Part shown: positions 45,795 to 57,600 of the stretch, piece after piece
Layout of the letters: each line of letters begins with the position of its first letter
Numbering within the stretch: position 1 is the stretch's first letter
Source of the DNA: Porphyrobacter sp. IPPAS B-1204
GTDB taxonomy: Bacteria > Pseudomonadota > Alphaproteobacteria > Sphingomonadales > Sphingomonadaceae
Direction: 5' to 3'
NCBI GenBank assembly: GCA_003724185.1
Contig: RHGM01000003.1
Coordinates: 496,001 to 560,000 of the forward strand
DNA: 64,000 nt
Notes under the pieces: generated by a model
What the model was told of the DNA's origin: nothing
The model's database searches: none
Seen by the model: the letters and a program-made list of their open reading frames with translations, nothing else
Translations under genes and position numbers: made by a program

Positions 45795-46541
45795 TCAGCC
45801 GCCGCTGGCTTCCGCCGAAGCTTCAAGGCTGGCCGCCATCGTTTCCAGCTGCACGGTGCAGCCCTTGGCAATCAGCGCCTCTGCCAGCGCATCGGGCGCT
45901 TCGTAATCTTCGGCGAGCAGCACGAATTTGACGACGCTGGTCGAACCATCGGGCGCGCTGATCACGAAGCTTTCGCCATCACCAACCGACACGCGCGAAG
46001 GATCGAGCGCGGCAACGGTCACGGTGTCATCGAAGGTTACTTCGGCAAGGGGAAGCGCGGCGGTCGGCTTGCCGATCAGGTAGGTGCTGGTGCCTTCCGT
46101 GCCGGGACGCCACAGGCGCACGGTCGCAAGGTCATAGAGACAGATCGTGCCTGACCGGGTGACGTCGACATACCACAGGCTGGGATTGGTCGGGTTCTCA
46201 TCGGTCTCGCCGCGCACGGCCCCGGTGCGCACGCGGGTGGCGGCGCGTTTGCGGGTCAGGGATGCGAAGCGATCAGCGGCCACCTGCGGCCTGTCGCCGA
46301 CACGGAAGGTGCCTGCGCCCTTGATCACCCGGGTGCCATTGGCAGTGAGCACCGTCACCACATCGCCCGCCTTCAGCGTGATAGTGGCGGCGTCATCGAC
46401 CTTGGTGCCGACGGGGTACTTGGTCGAGGACGGCCCGGTGGATTTGACCACCACGCCGGCCATCGCCGCTACCGGCAGAGCAAGCGCAGCGCCCGCCAGC
46501 GCCAGCGCCGACAGCTTTGTCTTCAGTCTATCCGAGAACAT
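45795..46541 (-). CDS. Exported protein of unknown function, last gene of the TPS-CHAT-cyclase operon
   Basis: 248-residue protein whose ATG at 46541 lies inside the end of the cyclase gene (14-base overlap). It has a Sec signal peptide (SALALAGAALALPVAAMAG, cleaved near residue 29). The mature part begins with a FecR-like beta segment (KSTGPSSTKYPVGTKVDDAA, ITLKAGDVVTVLTANGTRVI), then continues with LWYVDVTRSGTICLYDLATV. No catalytic motif is visible. Synteny with cyclase, CHAT and TPS genes suggests an envelope partner of the same system. Confidence 0.75.
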   Translation of the reverse strand: MFSDRLKTKLSALALAGAALALPVAAMAGVVVKSTGPSSTKYPVGTKVDDAATITLKAGDVVTVLTANGTRVIKGAGTFRVGDRPQVAADRFASLTRKRAATRVRTGAVRGETDENPTNPSLWYVDVTRSGTICLYDLATVRLWRPGTEGTSTYLIGKPTAALPLAEVTFDDTVTVAALDPSRVSVGDGESFVISAPDGSTSVVKFVLLAEDYEAPDALAEALIAKGCTVQLETMAASLEASAEASGG

Positions 46542-48585
46542 AGGTTCCTCCCTCGTCCATTGCATGAATGCGCCGGGCAAGATTGCCGAGCGCTGAATCT
46601 TGCGGGTGGCGCTCCGCCACGGCTTGTACCAGCCGCAGCGCCGCGACGCGATCCGTTGCGGCAAGCGCGCAGCCTTCGGCCAGCAGCGCCCGGTCCTCCA
46701 CAGGGAAATCCGGTGCCGGTTCAAACAGATCGACCGGCCGCGCGCGCCCGCGCAGCTGCACCCGTCCCATGGGGCGCCACCAGTCCAGCCCCGAAGCCTC
46801 GGCAAATTCGCGGCTCGCCATCACAGCGGAATCGAGCGCCTTGTTGGCCGCTTCCAGCCGCGCAGCGGTGTTCATCGAATCGCCAAGCGCCGTGTACTGG
46901 ATGCGGCTGGCCCCGCCGAAATTGCCAATCACCGCCTCGCCGTGGTGGAGGCCGACGCGGGTCTTGCCGATGGGAGGAAGGCCGGAGTCCATCGCCGCAA
47001 CCTCGCGGCGGAAGGCCTCGCCCGCCTGCCAGATGGCATAGCCAGCCCGGGCCGCACGCTCGCCGTCACCCGGCCGGGCAATCGGCGCGCCCCAGAAGGC
47101 CACCACCGCATCGCCCACGAACTTGTCGATCACCCCGCCATGATCCAGCACCACCTCGCTGAGCATATCGAGATAGCGGTTGAGCAGCTTCGCCACCATT
47201 TCCGGCGCGATCGCGTGGCTCATCTTGGTGAAGCCTTCCAGATCGCTGAACAGCACGAAGATTTCGCGCTTTTCGCCGCCGAGGCTGAGCAGTTCGGGCT
47301 TGTCGATGATTGCCTGCGCGATGTCGCGCGGGATGTATTTGCCCAGCGCCCCGGTCGCGAAGTTGCGCTGCACCGCGCCCGATGCGCGGGCTGCCACCGT
47401 GACTGCGGTGAAGACAAGGATCCACCCGATCAGCCAGCCGACCGCCGGCAATCCGTAGGTATCGACATTGCGCACCTGCAACAGCACCGGAAATCCCTGA
47501 AAGATCACGAGCTGCGCCACGCCAAACAGCGCCAGCCGCCGCGCGGGCCATTCGAGCAGTGCGGTCAGGATCGCGATCAGAACCACCAGAACCGACATGG
47601 CCCAAAGCACCCACGTCGGGATCGGGGTCAGAACGCGGCCATCGAGCATCTGCGCAATGATCTCGGCATGGACGGCGATCCCTGCGGGCACTTCGCCGTT
47701 GATCGAGGTAAAGGTCGTCTCGACCCGGTCATAATCAACAATATCGCCACCGATCAGGATGTATTTGCCGGCGTATTGCTCCTTGAGAAAGGGCAGGATC
47801 TCTGGGTCAGGGTCTACGAACAGGTCGATCTGGGCCGGGGGGAACAGCACCGAATCCTGAAACTTGGGCCGCCGGTAATCAATCGCCCCCTCGTAATCGG
47901 CAAAGGCGGTGGCAGGCTCCCCCGCATCGGCCAGCATGACGCGCCCCAGCAGCGGTGGCAGGCCTTCGCGGATGTCGGGCCACAGCCGGGTCGCGCCGAA
48001 GGTGTTGTCGAGCCGGATGCTCGCCGGACGCGCCTTGCTGCCCTCCAGCCGCGCCATGAACTGTTCGAGATATTGCTGCTGTTCGTATTCGATGTCGTCC
48101 GGATTGGTCGCCTTGGCGGCATAGGCGACCGCGACCGGGGTCTTCATCCCGCGCAGCACGGAAATCAGCTCATCGTCCTCGTCCTGAGGCTGATCGAACA
48201 GGATATCGATCCCGATCGCCTTGGGCTCGAAGGTGTCGAGCGTGCGCAGTGTCTTGGCCAGCAGGCCGCGATCCAGGGGCGAGCGTTTACGTGCAGCAAT
48301 CAGGGTCTGGTCGGTATAGACCACCAGCACAACCCGCTTGTCTTCCTCGACCAGGTCGGCGGAGTAATAGGCCCTGAGGTCATAGAATGCGCGCTCCGCC
48401 TCGCTGGTGAGCGGGGTGGGTTCGGAACCGTCGGGCAGAACCCAGCTAAACCGGGCAATGAACAGCGCCACGCACAGGAGCATGACAGTCAGCCCCAGCT
48501 GGACAGTGCCAGCCTCGCGCACATCGCGCCAGCCGCGTGCGATCCAGCCAAGGCGGGCTGCGGTGCCGGGCTGCGCGTTGTTCAC
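46528..48585 (-). CDS. CHASE2 domain-containing class III adenylate/guanylate cyclase
   Basis: 685-residue membrane receptor cyclase. An N-terminal helix leads to a periplasmic CHASE2 sensor (about 60-330; YTDQTLIAARKRSPLDRGLL, ADAGEPATAFADYEGAIDYR), followed by three helices (about 350-425). The cyclase domain (about 440-620) has FSDLEGFTKMSHAIAPEM with metal-binding Asp, IDKFVGDAVVAFWGAP with the substrate Lys and second Asp, and QYTALGDSMNTAARLEAANK. Lys and Asp at the base-recognition positions favour ATP over GTP. GTG start at 48585 with GAGGCGAC spanning the upstream stop; an in-frame open stretch upstream is overlapped by the CHAT gene. It converts an envelope signal, perhaps from the TPS/CHAT neighbours, into a cyclic nucleotide. 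Confidence 0.88.
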   Translation of the reverse strand: MNNAQPGTAARLGWIARGWRDVREAGTVQLGLTVMLLCVALFIARFSWVLPDGSEPTPLTSEAERAFYDLRAYYSADLVEEDKRVVLVVYTDQTLIAARKRSPLDRGLLAKTLRTLDTFEPKAIGIDILFDQPQDEDDELISVLRGMKTPVAVAYAAKATNPDDIEYEQQQYLEQFMARLEGSKARPASIRLDNTFGATRLWPDIREGLPPLLGRVMLADAGEPATAFADYEGAIDYRRPKFQDSVLFPPAQIDLFVDPDPEILPFLKEQYAGKYILIGGDIVDYDRVETTFTSINGEVPAGIAVHAEIIAQMLDGRVLTPIPTWVLWAMSVLVVLIAILTALLEWPARRLALFGVAQLVIFQGFPVLLQVRNVDTYGLPAVGWLIGWILVFTAVTVAARASGAVQRNFATGALGKYIPRDIAQAIIDKPELLSLGGEKREIFVLFSDLEGFTKMSHAIAPEMVAKLLNRYLDMLSEVVLDHGGVIDKFVGDAVVAFWGAPIARPGDGERAARAGYAIWQAGEAFRREVAAMDSGLPPIGKTRVGLHHGEAVIGNFGGASRIQYTALGDSMNTAARLEAANKALDSAVMASREFAEASGLDWWRPMGRVQLRGRARPVDLFEPAPDFPVEDRALLAEGCALAATDRVAALRLVQAVAERHPQDSALGNLARRIHAMDEGGTYVLG

Positions 48586-48592
48586 CGTCGCC

Positions 48593-51500
48593 TCAGCGGG
48601 CGAGGCGCGCCGCGCCGTCGCCCACCACGGCAAAGGCCGACCAGTAGAACGGGTGCGAGGTTTGCGCATCGTCCATCAGCGTTTCCTGCGAGGCCTTGAG
48701 CGCTTCGGCGGTGGCCCGCCCGCTTGTCGCAAACAGCCCGGAAACAAGCCTGCCGGTGGCGTCGAAATCATCGGGCACCGGCCAGTGGCTCGCCAATACG
48801 GTGCGCCCGCCCGCACCCACGAAAGCGCGCACCAGCCCATCAAGCGCAAACTCGCCGCCGCCGGTCACGCCTGCCTCACGGGTCGCGCCAACGGTGGCGC
48901 TGCCCGCAGTGTCGCAGGCCGACAGGATCACCAGATCGGCATCGATGCGCAGGCCGAAGATTTCGGCAAAGCTGAGCAATCCGTCAGACCCTTCGCGGGG
49001 ATCAAAGCTGGTCAGCAGCGCCGGGCGCGGCGGACATTCGGGCTGGGGTGCGGTCACAAGGCCGTGGGTGGCAAAGTGCAGGATGCGGTATTCGCCAAGG
49101 TCCGGGAGGGTGGCAATCGCGCTGTCGGTAAAGGCATCACCGGTCAGCACGCGGGCGCCCTCGCCGATTTTCGCCGCAGCGCCGCGCAATTCATCGGCCT
49201 TGATCGGGTTGGCCCAAATATTGGGCGACCACTGGCAACGCTCTCCCGACTCCAGCGCCGCTCGGGTGCGCGCCGCGCCGGGCGAGGCGGTGCCGATCGG
49301 CGTGTTCTCGCCAAGGCCGAGATAGGCGCGCTTGCCATCCGACGGCCGCGCGGCGCGCACATCGCGGAAGGCCGAGGCCGCCACCGATGTGCTGATCTGC
49401 GTCGACCGGCCGAGCCACTTGGTGCCGCGGAAGTCATACTCGTCCGAACCCGCCTGCGTCTGGCGCTGCTGATAGGCGGCGACGCTGGCATCGTCGGTCA
49501 CCAGCAGATTGATCGGCAGTTTCAGCAGCGCGCCATCGGGTTCGAACACGATGTGCCGCGCCTTGGGCAGCTGATCGGCGACCGGCGCGAACAGGCGGAC
49601 GTACAGTTCACGCGCGCGCACGATGTCAAAAGGATAGGTGAGCACCTGCCCGCCCTCGACCACCGCGATGCTTTCACGGATCTGGTTCACCAGCCTGTCA
49701 AGCTGCGCAGGCGTTGCATCGGCGCGCCATGCCGTCGCGGAATCCTTTGTGGCGTAGACCACATAGGCATCCTGATCGAGCGTCACCAGTTTAACATAGG
49801 CCTCATCCGGGGCGAGGATCGCTTGCAGATCGGGCAGGCTGATCGCTGTGCCGCTGACGGCGCGATACCGCGGATAGGTTGCCAGCTTCTGCAGCACTTC
49901 GGCCTGCTGCAACTGCAATTGGCCCAGCCGTTCCTGCCTCTGGGTGATGGCGGCGGCCTGCTGCGTGGTGGGCTGCGGCAGGTTGCTGATTTCCAGCAGG
50001 GCGATGCGTTGCTGTTCGATGGCGCGGCCAAGATTGGTGGCGGTGCGGAACAGTTCCGAGGCCTCGTCACTTCCGCCCGAAAGCTCGCGCGCCAGCGCCG
50101 CCTGGGTCTGGGCAAGGCCGGGCCGCTGGAGCAGCTGGCTCGCGGCGAACACATCCTGCGCTGCGATTGTGGTGTCCGCGCCCTGCCCTTCGGACAGAAG
50201 CAGCGCGAAATAGGGCGCCATCAGCCCGCGCAACGACGGCAAGGCCCGCCCTTCAGCATCGGATACGATCCCGCGATAGATGCCCAGCGCCGCATCGCGC
50301 TGGCCGGTGCGGGCATAAAGACCCGCCAGCTGCGCCCTTGCGCTATCAAGCGCGGGGGAGCCGGGATAGGTGATGTCCAGCAGGCCGATACCGGTCTGGT
50401 GCAGCCGTTCCGCCTCGGCAGGCGCTCCCGATCGTTCGGCCAGTTCCGCCAGCTCCCCCAGCACCTGCGCGCGCAGCCACGCGACCGAAACCACGCGCCC
50501 TTCGCGCACGGAAGCAAAGGAGCCTTCAGCCGCGCTCAGCAGCGGGGCGGCATCATCGATGCGGCCAAGCTGACGCAGCGCGGTCGCCTTCAGATAGGCG
50601 TGCTGCCCATCGAGCAGTTCGGCCCGTTCCAGCGGGGTCAGGGCGGTGGAATAGCCGCCCGCGCCGCGATCCGCACCGATGGCCAGCTGGTTCGCCAGTG
50701 ATGTGTCGATCCGCAATTCGCGCAAGGCGCTCACATCGGACTGTTCCAGCGCCAGCGGGGTATCGAGGATCGTCAGCGCTGACTGCGATTTGCGCTGGTT
50801 GAGCGCGTCGATCGCTTCGTAATTGCGCTGCAGGCGGCCAAGCACCGGATTGCTGGCGCTTTGCGCACGGCTCGCCGCGAACAGCCTGCGCGCTTCGTTG
50901 TAATTGCCGAGATTGGACTGCTGGAGCGCTTCGTTCAGCCGCGCCTCGGCCGCGCCCGGCCCTGTCAGCGCGGAGGCCGACACCGAGAAGAACTCTGCCG
51001 CTTCGGCAAAGTTGCCGGCGTTGCCGCGGCGATAGGCCTCGACCAGTGCCTGATCGGCCGCAATCGCGCTGGCCTGCTGGCGGGCAAAGGCAATCGCATC
51101 GGTGGCGCTGGTCAGCGGGATTTCCACCACGCCGGGCACCACCTCGTCACTGGCGAGCGAGGCGATCCCGAGTTCAAGCGCCTTGGCATAGGCGCTGAGG
51201 CCGGTTGCCGCATACGTGCGCCCGCCGCGGCTGCCGATCAGCAGTTCTGTCCGCAGCACGCCTTGCGCACGGCTGCAGTTGAGCCGCTCGACAGCGGGCA
51301 GACCGGGCAAGCCGCCACCTGTCTGGGCGCCGACCTGACAATCCGAATTGGCGCCTGCAAAGCGCGCAGGTTCGATCCCCGCGTCACGCTCTGGCTTGAC
51401 CACCCACATCGTGCCCACCGGCGCTGCGGCATCGCGGCAGATGATCGAATAGCGCCGGTCGAACAGCCCCGCCCCCGGTTCCGGCGGGAGAATCTGCGCC

Positions 51501-51661
51501 TCGCACAGCCCGTTGGACCCGATCGGGAATGTGTCGCGCAGCGAAAGGCTGGTCGCGGCAGGCGAACGCGCGCCCGAAGGAACAGCGGCAAGACCCGCCG
51601 CCATGCCCGCCGCGGCAAGGGCGACAAGGATGATGCGTGGGCGGCTGACAGGCTGGCTCAT
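48593..51661 (-). CDS. TPR and CHAT-domain protease-like protein, exported
   Basis: 1022-residue protein with an N-terminal signal sequence (IILVALAAAGMAAGLAAVPS), TPR-like helical repeats through the middle (about 230-500; FAEAAEFFSVSASALTGPGA, ARLNEALQQSNLGNYNEARR) and a C-terminal CHAT domain (about 690-1020). The caspase-like dyad is visible: His in ILHFATHGLVTAPQPE and Cys in LVILSACDTAGSATVG, so the peptidase is probably active. CHAT proteins are separase/caspase relatives. Those in this TPS-linked context are exported and may cut or check the neighbouring exoprotein. One base separates it from the exoprotein gene. Confidence 0.87.
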   Translation of the reverse strand: MSQPVSRPRIILVALAAAGMAAGLAAVPSGARSPAATSLSLRDTFPIGSNGLCEAQILPPEPGAGLFDRRYSIICRDAAAPVGTMWVVKPERDAGIEPARFAGANSDCQVGAQTGGGLPGLPAVERLNCSRAQGVLRTELLIGSRGGRTYAATGLSAYAKALELGIASLASDEVVPGVVEIPLTSATDAIAFARQQASAIAADQALVEAYRRGNAGNFAEAAEFFSVSASALTGPGAAEARLNEALQQSNLGNYNEARRLFAASRAQSASNPVLGRLQRNYEAIDALNQRKSQSALTILDTPLALEQSDVSALRELRIDTSLANQLAIGADRGAGGYSTALTPLERAELLDGQHAYLKATALRQLGRIDDAAPLLSAAEGSFASVREGRVVSVAWLRAQVLGELAELAERSGAPAEAERLHQTGIGLLDITYPGSPALDSARAQLAGLYARTGQRDAALGIYRGIVSDAEGRALPSLRGLMAPYFALLLSEGQGADTTIAAQDVFAASQLLQRPGLAQTQAALARELSGGSDEASELFRTATNLGRAIEQQRIALLEISNLPQPTTQQAAAITQRQERLGQLQLQQAEVLQKLATYPRYRAVSGTAISLPDLQAILAPDEAYVKLVTLDQDAYVVYATKDSATAWRADATPAQLDRLVNQIRESIAVVEGGQVLTYPFDIVRARELYVRLFAPVADQLPKARHIVFEPDGALLKLPINLLVTDDASVAAYQQRQTQAGSDEYDFRGTKWLGRSTQISTSVAASAFRDVRAARPSDGKRAYLGLGENTPIGTASPGAARTRAALESGERCQWSPNIWANPIKADELRGAAAKIGEGARVLTGDAFTDSAIATLPDLGEYRILHFATHGLVTAPQPECPPRPALLTSFDPREGSDGLLSFAEIFGLRIDADLVILSACDTAGSATVGATREAGVTGGGEFALDGLVRAFVGAGGRTVLASHWPVPDDFDATGRLVSGLFATSGRATAEALKASQETLMDDAQTSHPFYWSAFAVVGDGAARLAR

Positions 51662-51662
51662 C

Positions 51663-54600
51663 TCACTGGCTCCCCGCAGGCGGCGTCACACCGCTGCTGT
51701 AAAGCGTGGGATCACCCCCGCTGGTCACGGGTTCATCCAGCAGCACCTCTTCCTCGATCAGCGGCGCGTCCGGCTGCGCAGGGAAATCGATGCCGAAGCG
51801 GGCCTCTTCCTCGTCCGTCGCGGATGGCGTCGGATCGCCGGGCGTAATGGCCGGATCGAGGCTGATCGGGTTGTTGACCTCGGGCGGAGCCGGGGGCGGG
51901 TTGATCGTCAACTGGCCTGCGACAAAGGTCACAAGGTAGTTCGGCCCCGCCGCCAGCGAACCGATACCGATGGCGAAATTGCGCAGGGCCTCACCCGCTT
52001 CACGCGCAAGGGCGCCGGTCAATTGGTCATTGTTGACCAGACCATCGCCGCCAACCGTGAAGGTCAGCGCGGGATCGGGCTGACCGGCGAACTTGGCAAG
52101 ATTGTCGGCAGTGATGATGATCGGACGCGGGGTGATGGTCAGCCCCCCGTTGACGAAGGTCAGCGCATAATTGGCGCCCGCCGCCAAAGTGCCCTGGGTG
52201 ATGGCAAAGGTGCCCACACCGGTGGTCGCGTTGGCTGCGGTTGTCAGCGCACCGCTCAGCTGATCGCCATTCACCAGCCCCAGCCCGCCAACCGTGAAGG
52301 TGAACGTCGGGTTGGCATTGCCGTAAATGCGCGAGAAGCTGTCCGCCGTCACTGTGATCGGGCGCGGAGTGATCGACAGCGTCCCGCCGGCAAAGGTCAC
52401 GGCATAATTCGCCGTTGCCGCCAGCGTGCCCTGCGTGATGGCGAACGACCCCACGCCGCTTGCCGAATTGGCCGCAGTGGCCAGCGCACCGGTAAGCTGG
52501 TCGCCGTTGACCAGACCCAGCCCGCCAACGCTGAACGTCAGCGCCGGGTTGGCATTGCCATAGATGCGCGAAAGGCTGTCCGCAGTGATCGTGATCGGGC
52601 GCGGCGTTATCGTCAGCGCGCCGTTGACAAAGGTGAGCGTGTAGTTCGCGCTCGCCGCCAGCGTGCCTTGGGTGATGGCAACAGATCCGACCCCGGTGGT
52701 GGCATTGGCCGTGGTGGCCAGCGCCCCGCTCAGCTGGTCGCCGTTGACCAGCCCCAGCCCGCCGACACTGAAGGTCAGCGCCGGGTTGGCGTTGCCATAG
52801 AAGCGCGACAGGTTGTTCGCTGTTACCGTGATCGGACGCGGCACCACGGTCAGCTGGCCGCCAGCGAAGCTGAACTGGTAGCCCTGCTGGCTCAACAAGG
52901 TGCCCAGCGCGGCATTGATAGCATAGAGGCCCACGCCCGACGTGCCGTTCGCCAGCGTCGTCAGCTCGGGCGCGCCAAGCAGGTCGGCGATGCTGTCACC
53001 CGGCAGGAACCCGGCAAAGCTGGCGGTCAGCCCGGGCGTGACGTTGCCATAGAAGCGGGTGATGTCGTCCGCCGTCACCGTCAGCACCGGGACGATCCGG
53101 AAGGCCGCAAAGTTCCCCCCCGGATTGAGCGCGTCATAGACCGCAGCGTCGGCGACATTGTAACGCCGCGCATAACTGGCAAATGAACCAATCTGCGATC
53201 CGGTGGGCGTGGCGGCGAAGATGCCATAATGCCCGCCGCCGGTCAGGATCAGTCCGGCATCGCCATGAAGGTTGATGACCTCACCGTTCAACGAGGCAAG
53301 ATCGATCGCGCGCCCGCTGCCCGATGCGGTCAGCACGCCCGAGCCGAGCACGGTTATGTCGCTGCCGGTGTCGGTGCCGAAATTGCGCACATCGATCAGC
53401 CCGGCAGAGATGTTCGCCAGCGTGATCGCCCCGCTCAGCCGTCCGGCCACCCCGCCGCCATCGCCCATGCGTATGGTCACCGTGCCGGTCCCGGCATTGA
53501 TCGAGGTGCCCGCGGTCATGGTGATATCAGCGGCGGAGGTGAAGCCGGTCGGCAGCGGCACTGCGGTGCCATTGTTGGCGTTAATCGAGATCGGTCCGTT
53601 CGCGGTCGCCATGTTGCCATCAAGCAGGATCGATCCGCCCGCGTTCAGGCTGATCGACCGCCCGCCAAGGCCCACCAGCCCGCTGTCATCATCCAAGAAG
53701 GAAATGTTGCCGCGAGAAGTGATGGTGACCTCGGTCAGGCTTCCTGCCATCCCTCGGGTGCCGATCACCCCGCCGCCAAACGCACCGATCTCGATATCGC
53801 CGAGCGCCTCGGCGATCAGCAGGCCGGCGACATTGAGACTGCCCGTGTCCACAACAATTTGCGAGGCAGAAGGGTTCGCAGCGATCACATCGCCCGCCGC
53901 CGACGCCAGCAGCACATTGGTGGTGACATCGCCCCCACCGATATTGATCGCAAACGTCCCCGCACCGCTTGCCCCGGCCACACCGATGCCATCTGCATTG
54001 AGCGTGATGAAGGCAGCGTTGAGATCCACCGAGCTGCCGCTTTCGACTGTAAGCGCCGATCGCCCGCCAAAGGCGCTTCCGCCCACCGAACTGAACGCAG
54101 CGGTGACAAGATCGATCACGCCCGTGTTGATCGTGCCTGTGCCAGACAGCACCAGCGATGCCTCCCCGCTGCGGGCAGTGCCGCCGGTTTGCCCGGCCGA
54201 ACCTTGCGCAAATGCCTGCGCGAACACCTGCAGACCTTGCACGGAAAGAGCCGAGTCAGTCACTCTCAGAAGGGCTGACCCGCCGGTGGCATCACCCAGC
54301 GCTGCACCGAACCCGGCAACAGCGCGCGACTGCACGCGGAAGAAACTGACCCCGGTCTGGATGTCCTCTGCAACGGTGATAGAACTTCCCGCAACAGTCA
54401 CCGCAACCGGGCCTCCGGTCGCTGAACCGCCCTGACCGTCCAGCCCTCCGCTTCCGCCAACCGCCTCCGACGAAATGATGTTCTCACCCTCAAGATCGAG
54501 CGTCGAATTGGTGATATTGGTCGTGACCGCGCCCGCAATGGCTGCGCCGCCCACGCCGTCGGGGTTGGTGGCCTGACCCCCGGCAGCGATCGGCGTAACC

Positions 54601-57600
54601 TGGATCGTTCCGCCATTGATGGTCGAGTTGGTCACGCTGATCACTGCACTCGGGCTGCGAGCAAAACCGCCTGCCGCGCTGCCGGTGCCGCCCTGCGTCG
54701 TCCCTCCGATCAGAAGCCGGCCGAGGCTGTTGCCGCTGGGGAGCAGATTGATGACCGAATCCGTGGCTGTCAGGAACAGGCCGCCGCCTTCGCCGCCGAG
54801 GCCGCCCAACGCATCGCCGCCGATCACCCCGTCGCCGCCGGTGGCCTGATCGATCAGCGGCAGATCGCCGATGATATTGAGGGTGCTGGAGATCACCTCG
54901 ACAGAATTACGCCCCCCGATCCCGTCGCCGCCATCGCCCGTGCCGGAGCCATCGCCCCCGACCCCGCCGGTAAACCCGCCGATCAGTTGCAGCGTCGCCT
55001 CTGCTCCGTTCAGCACGCGGATGCGGCGCGTGCCGCCAAAGCCTGCGCCGCCGGTCACATTGCTGGTCGACAGCGCGCTCGATCCGCCCTCCCCATAGAC
55101 CGAGAACACCGTCTCGCCCATGATGATGTCCGATCCTGCGCCATCGGCCTCGATCAGTCCGTTGCCGCCAAAGCCCGCGCCGCCGATCCCGTCATCAACC
55201 TCGGACGCGCCGCCAAACCCGCGCGCGACGAAGAGCATCGCCGGGAACGCGGCGTTGGGGTCGGCCGCGACATTGGTCGGCAGGGTGATCGTCCCGCCCT
55301 GACGCGCAAGAATTTGCAGCGCGCCGCCCTGGCCAAGACCGCCGATGCCGCTGCCGCCCCGTGCGCCTTCGCCCACGCCATTGGCGTTGAGCATGAAGAT
55401 GTTCCCGAGCGTTTCGGTCTGATCTTCGGGAATGTTGCGCTGGATGGTCAGGCTGCTGCCGCTACCGGCGGCCAGCAGGCGCACGATCCCTCCGGTGCCG
55501 TTGCCGCCTTCGTGGAGGTTGGCAAAGCCGCCCTGCCCGATGGCCGTCACCTGCGTCGAGCGGAGCGCGATGCTACCCCCGCCCTGGGCCTCGATCCGGG
55601 CCAGACCGCCGAAACCGTCACCTGCGGCAAAAGCCCCGCTCGTCCCGCCGCCCACACCGTTGGCGAAGACCTGTGCGTGGCCCGCAACCGTGATCGTGCC
55701 CGGTGTGCCTGCCGTGACGAAGGCGATATAGGCCTCACCCCCGGTGCCGTTGCCGCCGCTCCCCGCGTCCCCGTCGCCGCCAAACCCGCTCGCATCGACG
55801 GCAGCAAATTCATTCAGAGTGACGCTGATCCCGTCACCTTCGATTGCAGCCGTACCGCCGATCCCGTCACCGCCGAGGTCGTAACCGGAAAAGCCGCCAA
55901 AACCCTGCGCCTGAATGAACGCCCGCGTGGCGGTCAGCGTGCCGCCCAGACTGCCGAAGATCCCGGCGTTCCCGCCCTGCCCGAGGCCAGCCAGCGTTCC
56001 CTCACCGCCATTGCCGGTGGCGCTGAGCACGATATCGGCAGCCGTGATGTCGCCTGCGCGGACGCTGAAGGCGGCAAAGCCCCCAATGCCGTCACCGCCA
56101 TCGCCGGTGGCAAAATCGAGGCCCGAAAGCCCGCCCTGTCCGCCAGAGCCATCGGCCTGCACCAGAAGATTGCCGAACGTCGCCGTTCCCTGCCCGACCG
56201 ATCCATCGAAGCCCAGCAGCGCCAGGCCGACCTGCGCGAGCCCGCCAAAGCCATCGCCCCCGCGTCCGCCGCCGCCAAAGCCGGTGATGCCTGGACCGCC
56301 CTCACCGCCAAACCCCTGTGCCGAGGCGAATGCGTCGCCGCCGACAGTGATCCTGCCATTGTCGCCGCCTGCCAGAATGAAGGCGCCGCTGTTGAAGGTG
56401 GGATCGGCCTGGTTGGGATCCGTGAACTGTCCGCCATAACCATCGCCGCCGCGTCCGGCCTGACCGCTCGGCCCGTCAGGCGCTTCGCCGCGCCCGCCCA
56501 AGCCTGTCGCAAGGACAGTCGCGTCGCCTGTGATAGTCAGCGTGGCAGTCTGTGTCAGCGATCCGGTCGCCTGGAACGCCGCATTGCCGCCGCGCCCGAC
56601 CCCGCCATTGCCGCCTTGGCCAAAACCTGCCTCGCCGCCCACGCCTTCGGCTCCGGCAAAGCCGTTGCCGCCGATGGTGATCTGCCCGAGGGTGGCGATC
56701 GCTCCGGCGATTCCACCGAACCCGTCGCCGCCCGTCAGGCCACGGCCACCTGCGCCCAGCGCATCGGCATCGAAATCGCCGTCGATTGCAATTGTGCCGC
56801 CCGTGAAGGTGACTGCGCTTGCGCGCCCACCCAGACCCACGCCGCCGATCCCTCCGTTATTCTGCCCGCCCCGGCCAATCGCTTCCAGCCGCACCGCATC
56901 GCCAAAGGTCATCTGACCCGCGCCGTTGATCGAGACCGACGCCTCGCCCGCATCGCCGATGGAACCGGGGCCGGCGTTGTTCGATGATCCGCCTGTGGCG
57001 CTGGCGTCGGCCAGAACCGCTCCGCCCACCGTCAGCGTACCGCCGCCGTCAAAGATGCTGATCAGTGCCTGCCCGCCATAGGCGTTGGAGACACTCGACG
57101 CTGACGTGGTCCTGCCATTGGCGGCAACCGCGTTGGCCCGCACCGTGAGGCTTTGCCCGACGGAGGCCGATCCGCCCTGCGTCGCAAGTATCTGCGCAAG
57201 GCCGCCGCGCGCCTCTGCGCCGGTCTGGATGCCTGTCAACGAGGTGCCGATCCCGCGCGCCGAAACCGTCGCTTGCCCAGTGATGGCGACACTGCCGCCA
57301 AACCCGCGGATCTGCGCCGTACCGCCCCTTGCGGTCCCGGCGATCCCGCTGATGTCGTCAGCCCCGCCAAAGGCATCAGCCGTCACCAGCGTATCGCCGC
57401 TGATGGTGACAGAACTGCCGGCTAATGCGTTGATCACCGCGTTGCCGCCTTGGGCATTGATCTGATCGAGACTTTGCAGGCTGGAACTGACCACCCCGTA
57501 ATCGCGCGAATCCACCAGCACATCGCCGCTGATGGTGAAGGTCCGCCCGTTGGCCGCGACAATTTCGGCGTTTTGGCGGCCGACCAGCAGGAGATTGCCC

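Noticed and set aside
46600..48699. 699-codon plus-strand open frame opposite the cyclase
   Set aside because: No domain or ribosome-binding site; the cyclase on the other strand has all catalytic motifs.
54987..56987. 666-codon plus-strand open frame opposite the exoprotein
   Set aside because: Arises from the Gly-rich repeats read in antisense; Ala/Arg-rich without fold signature.
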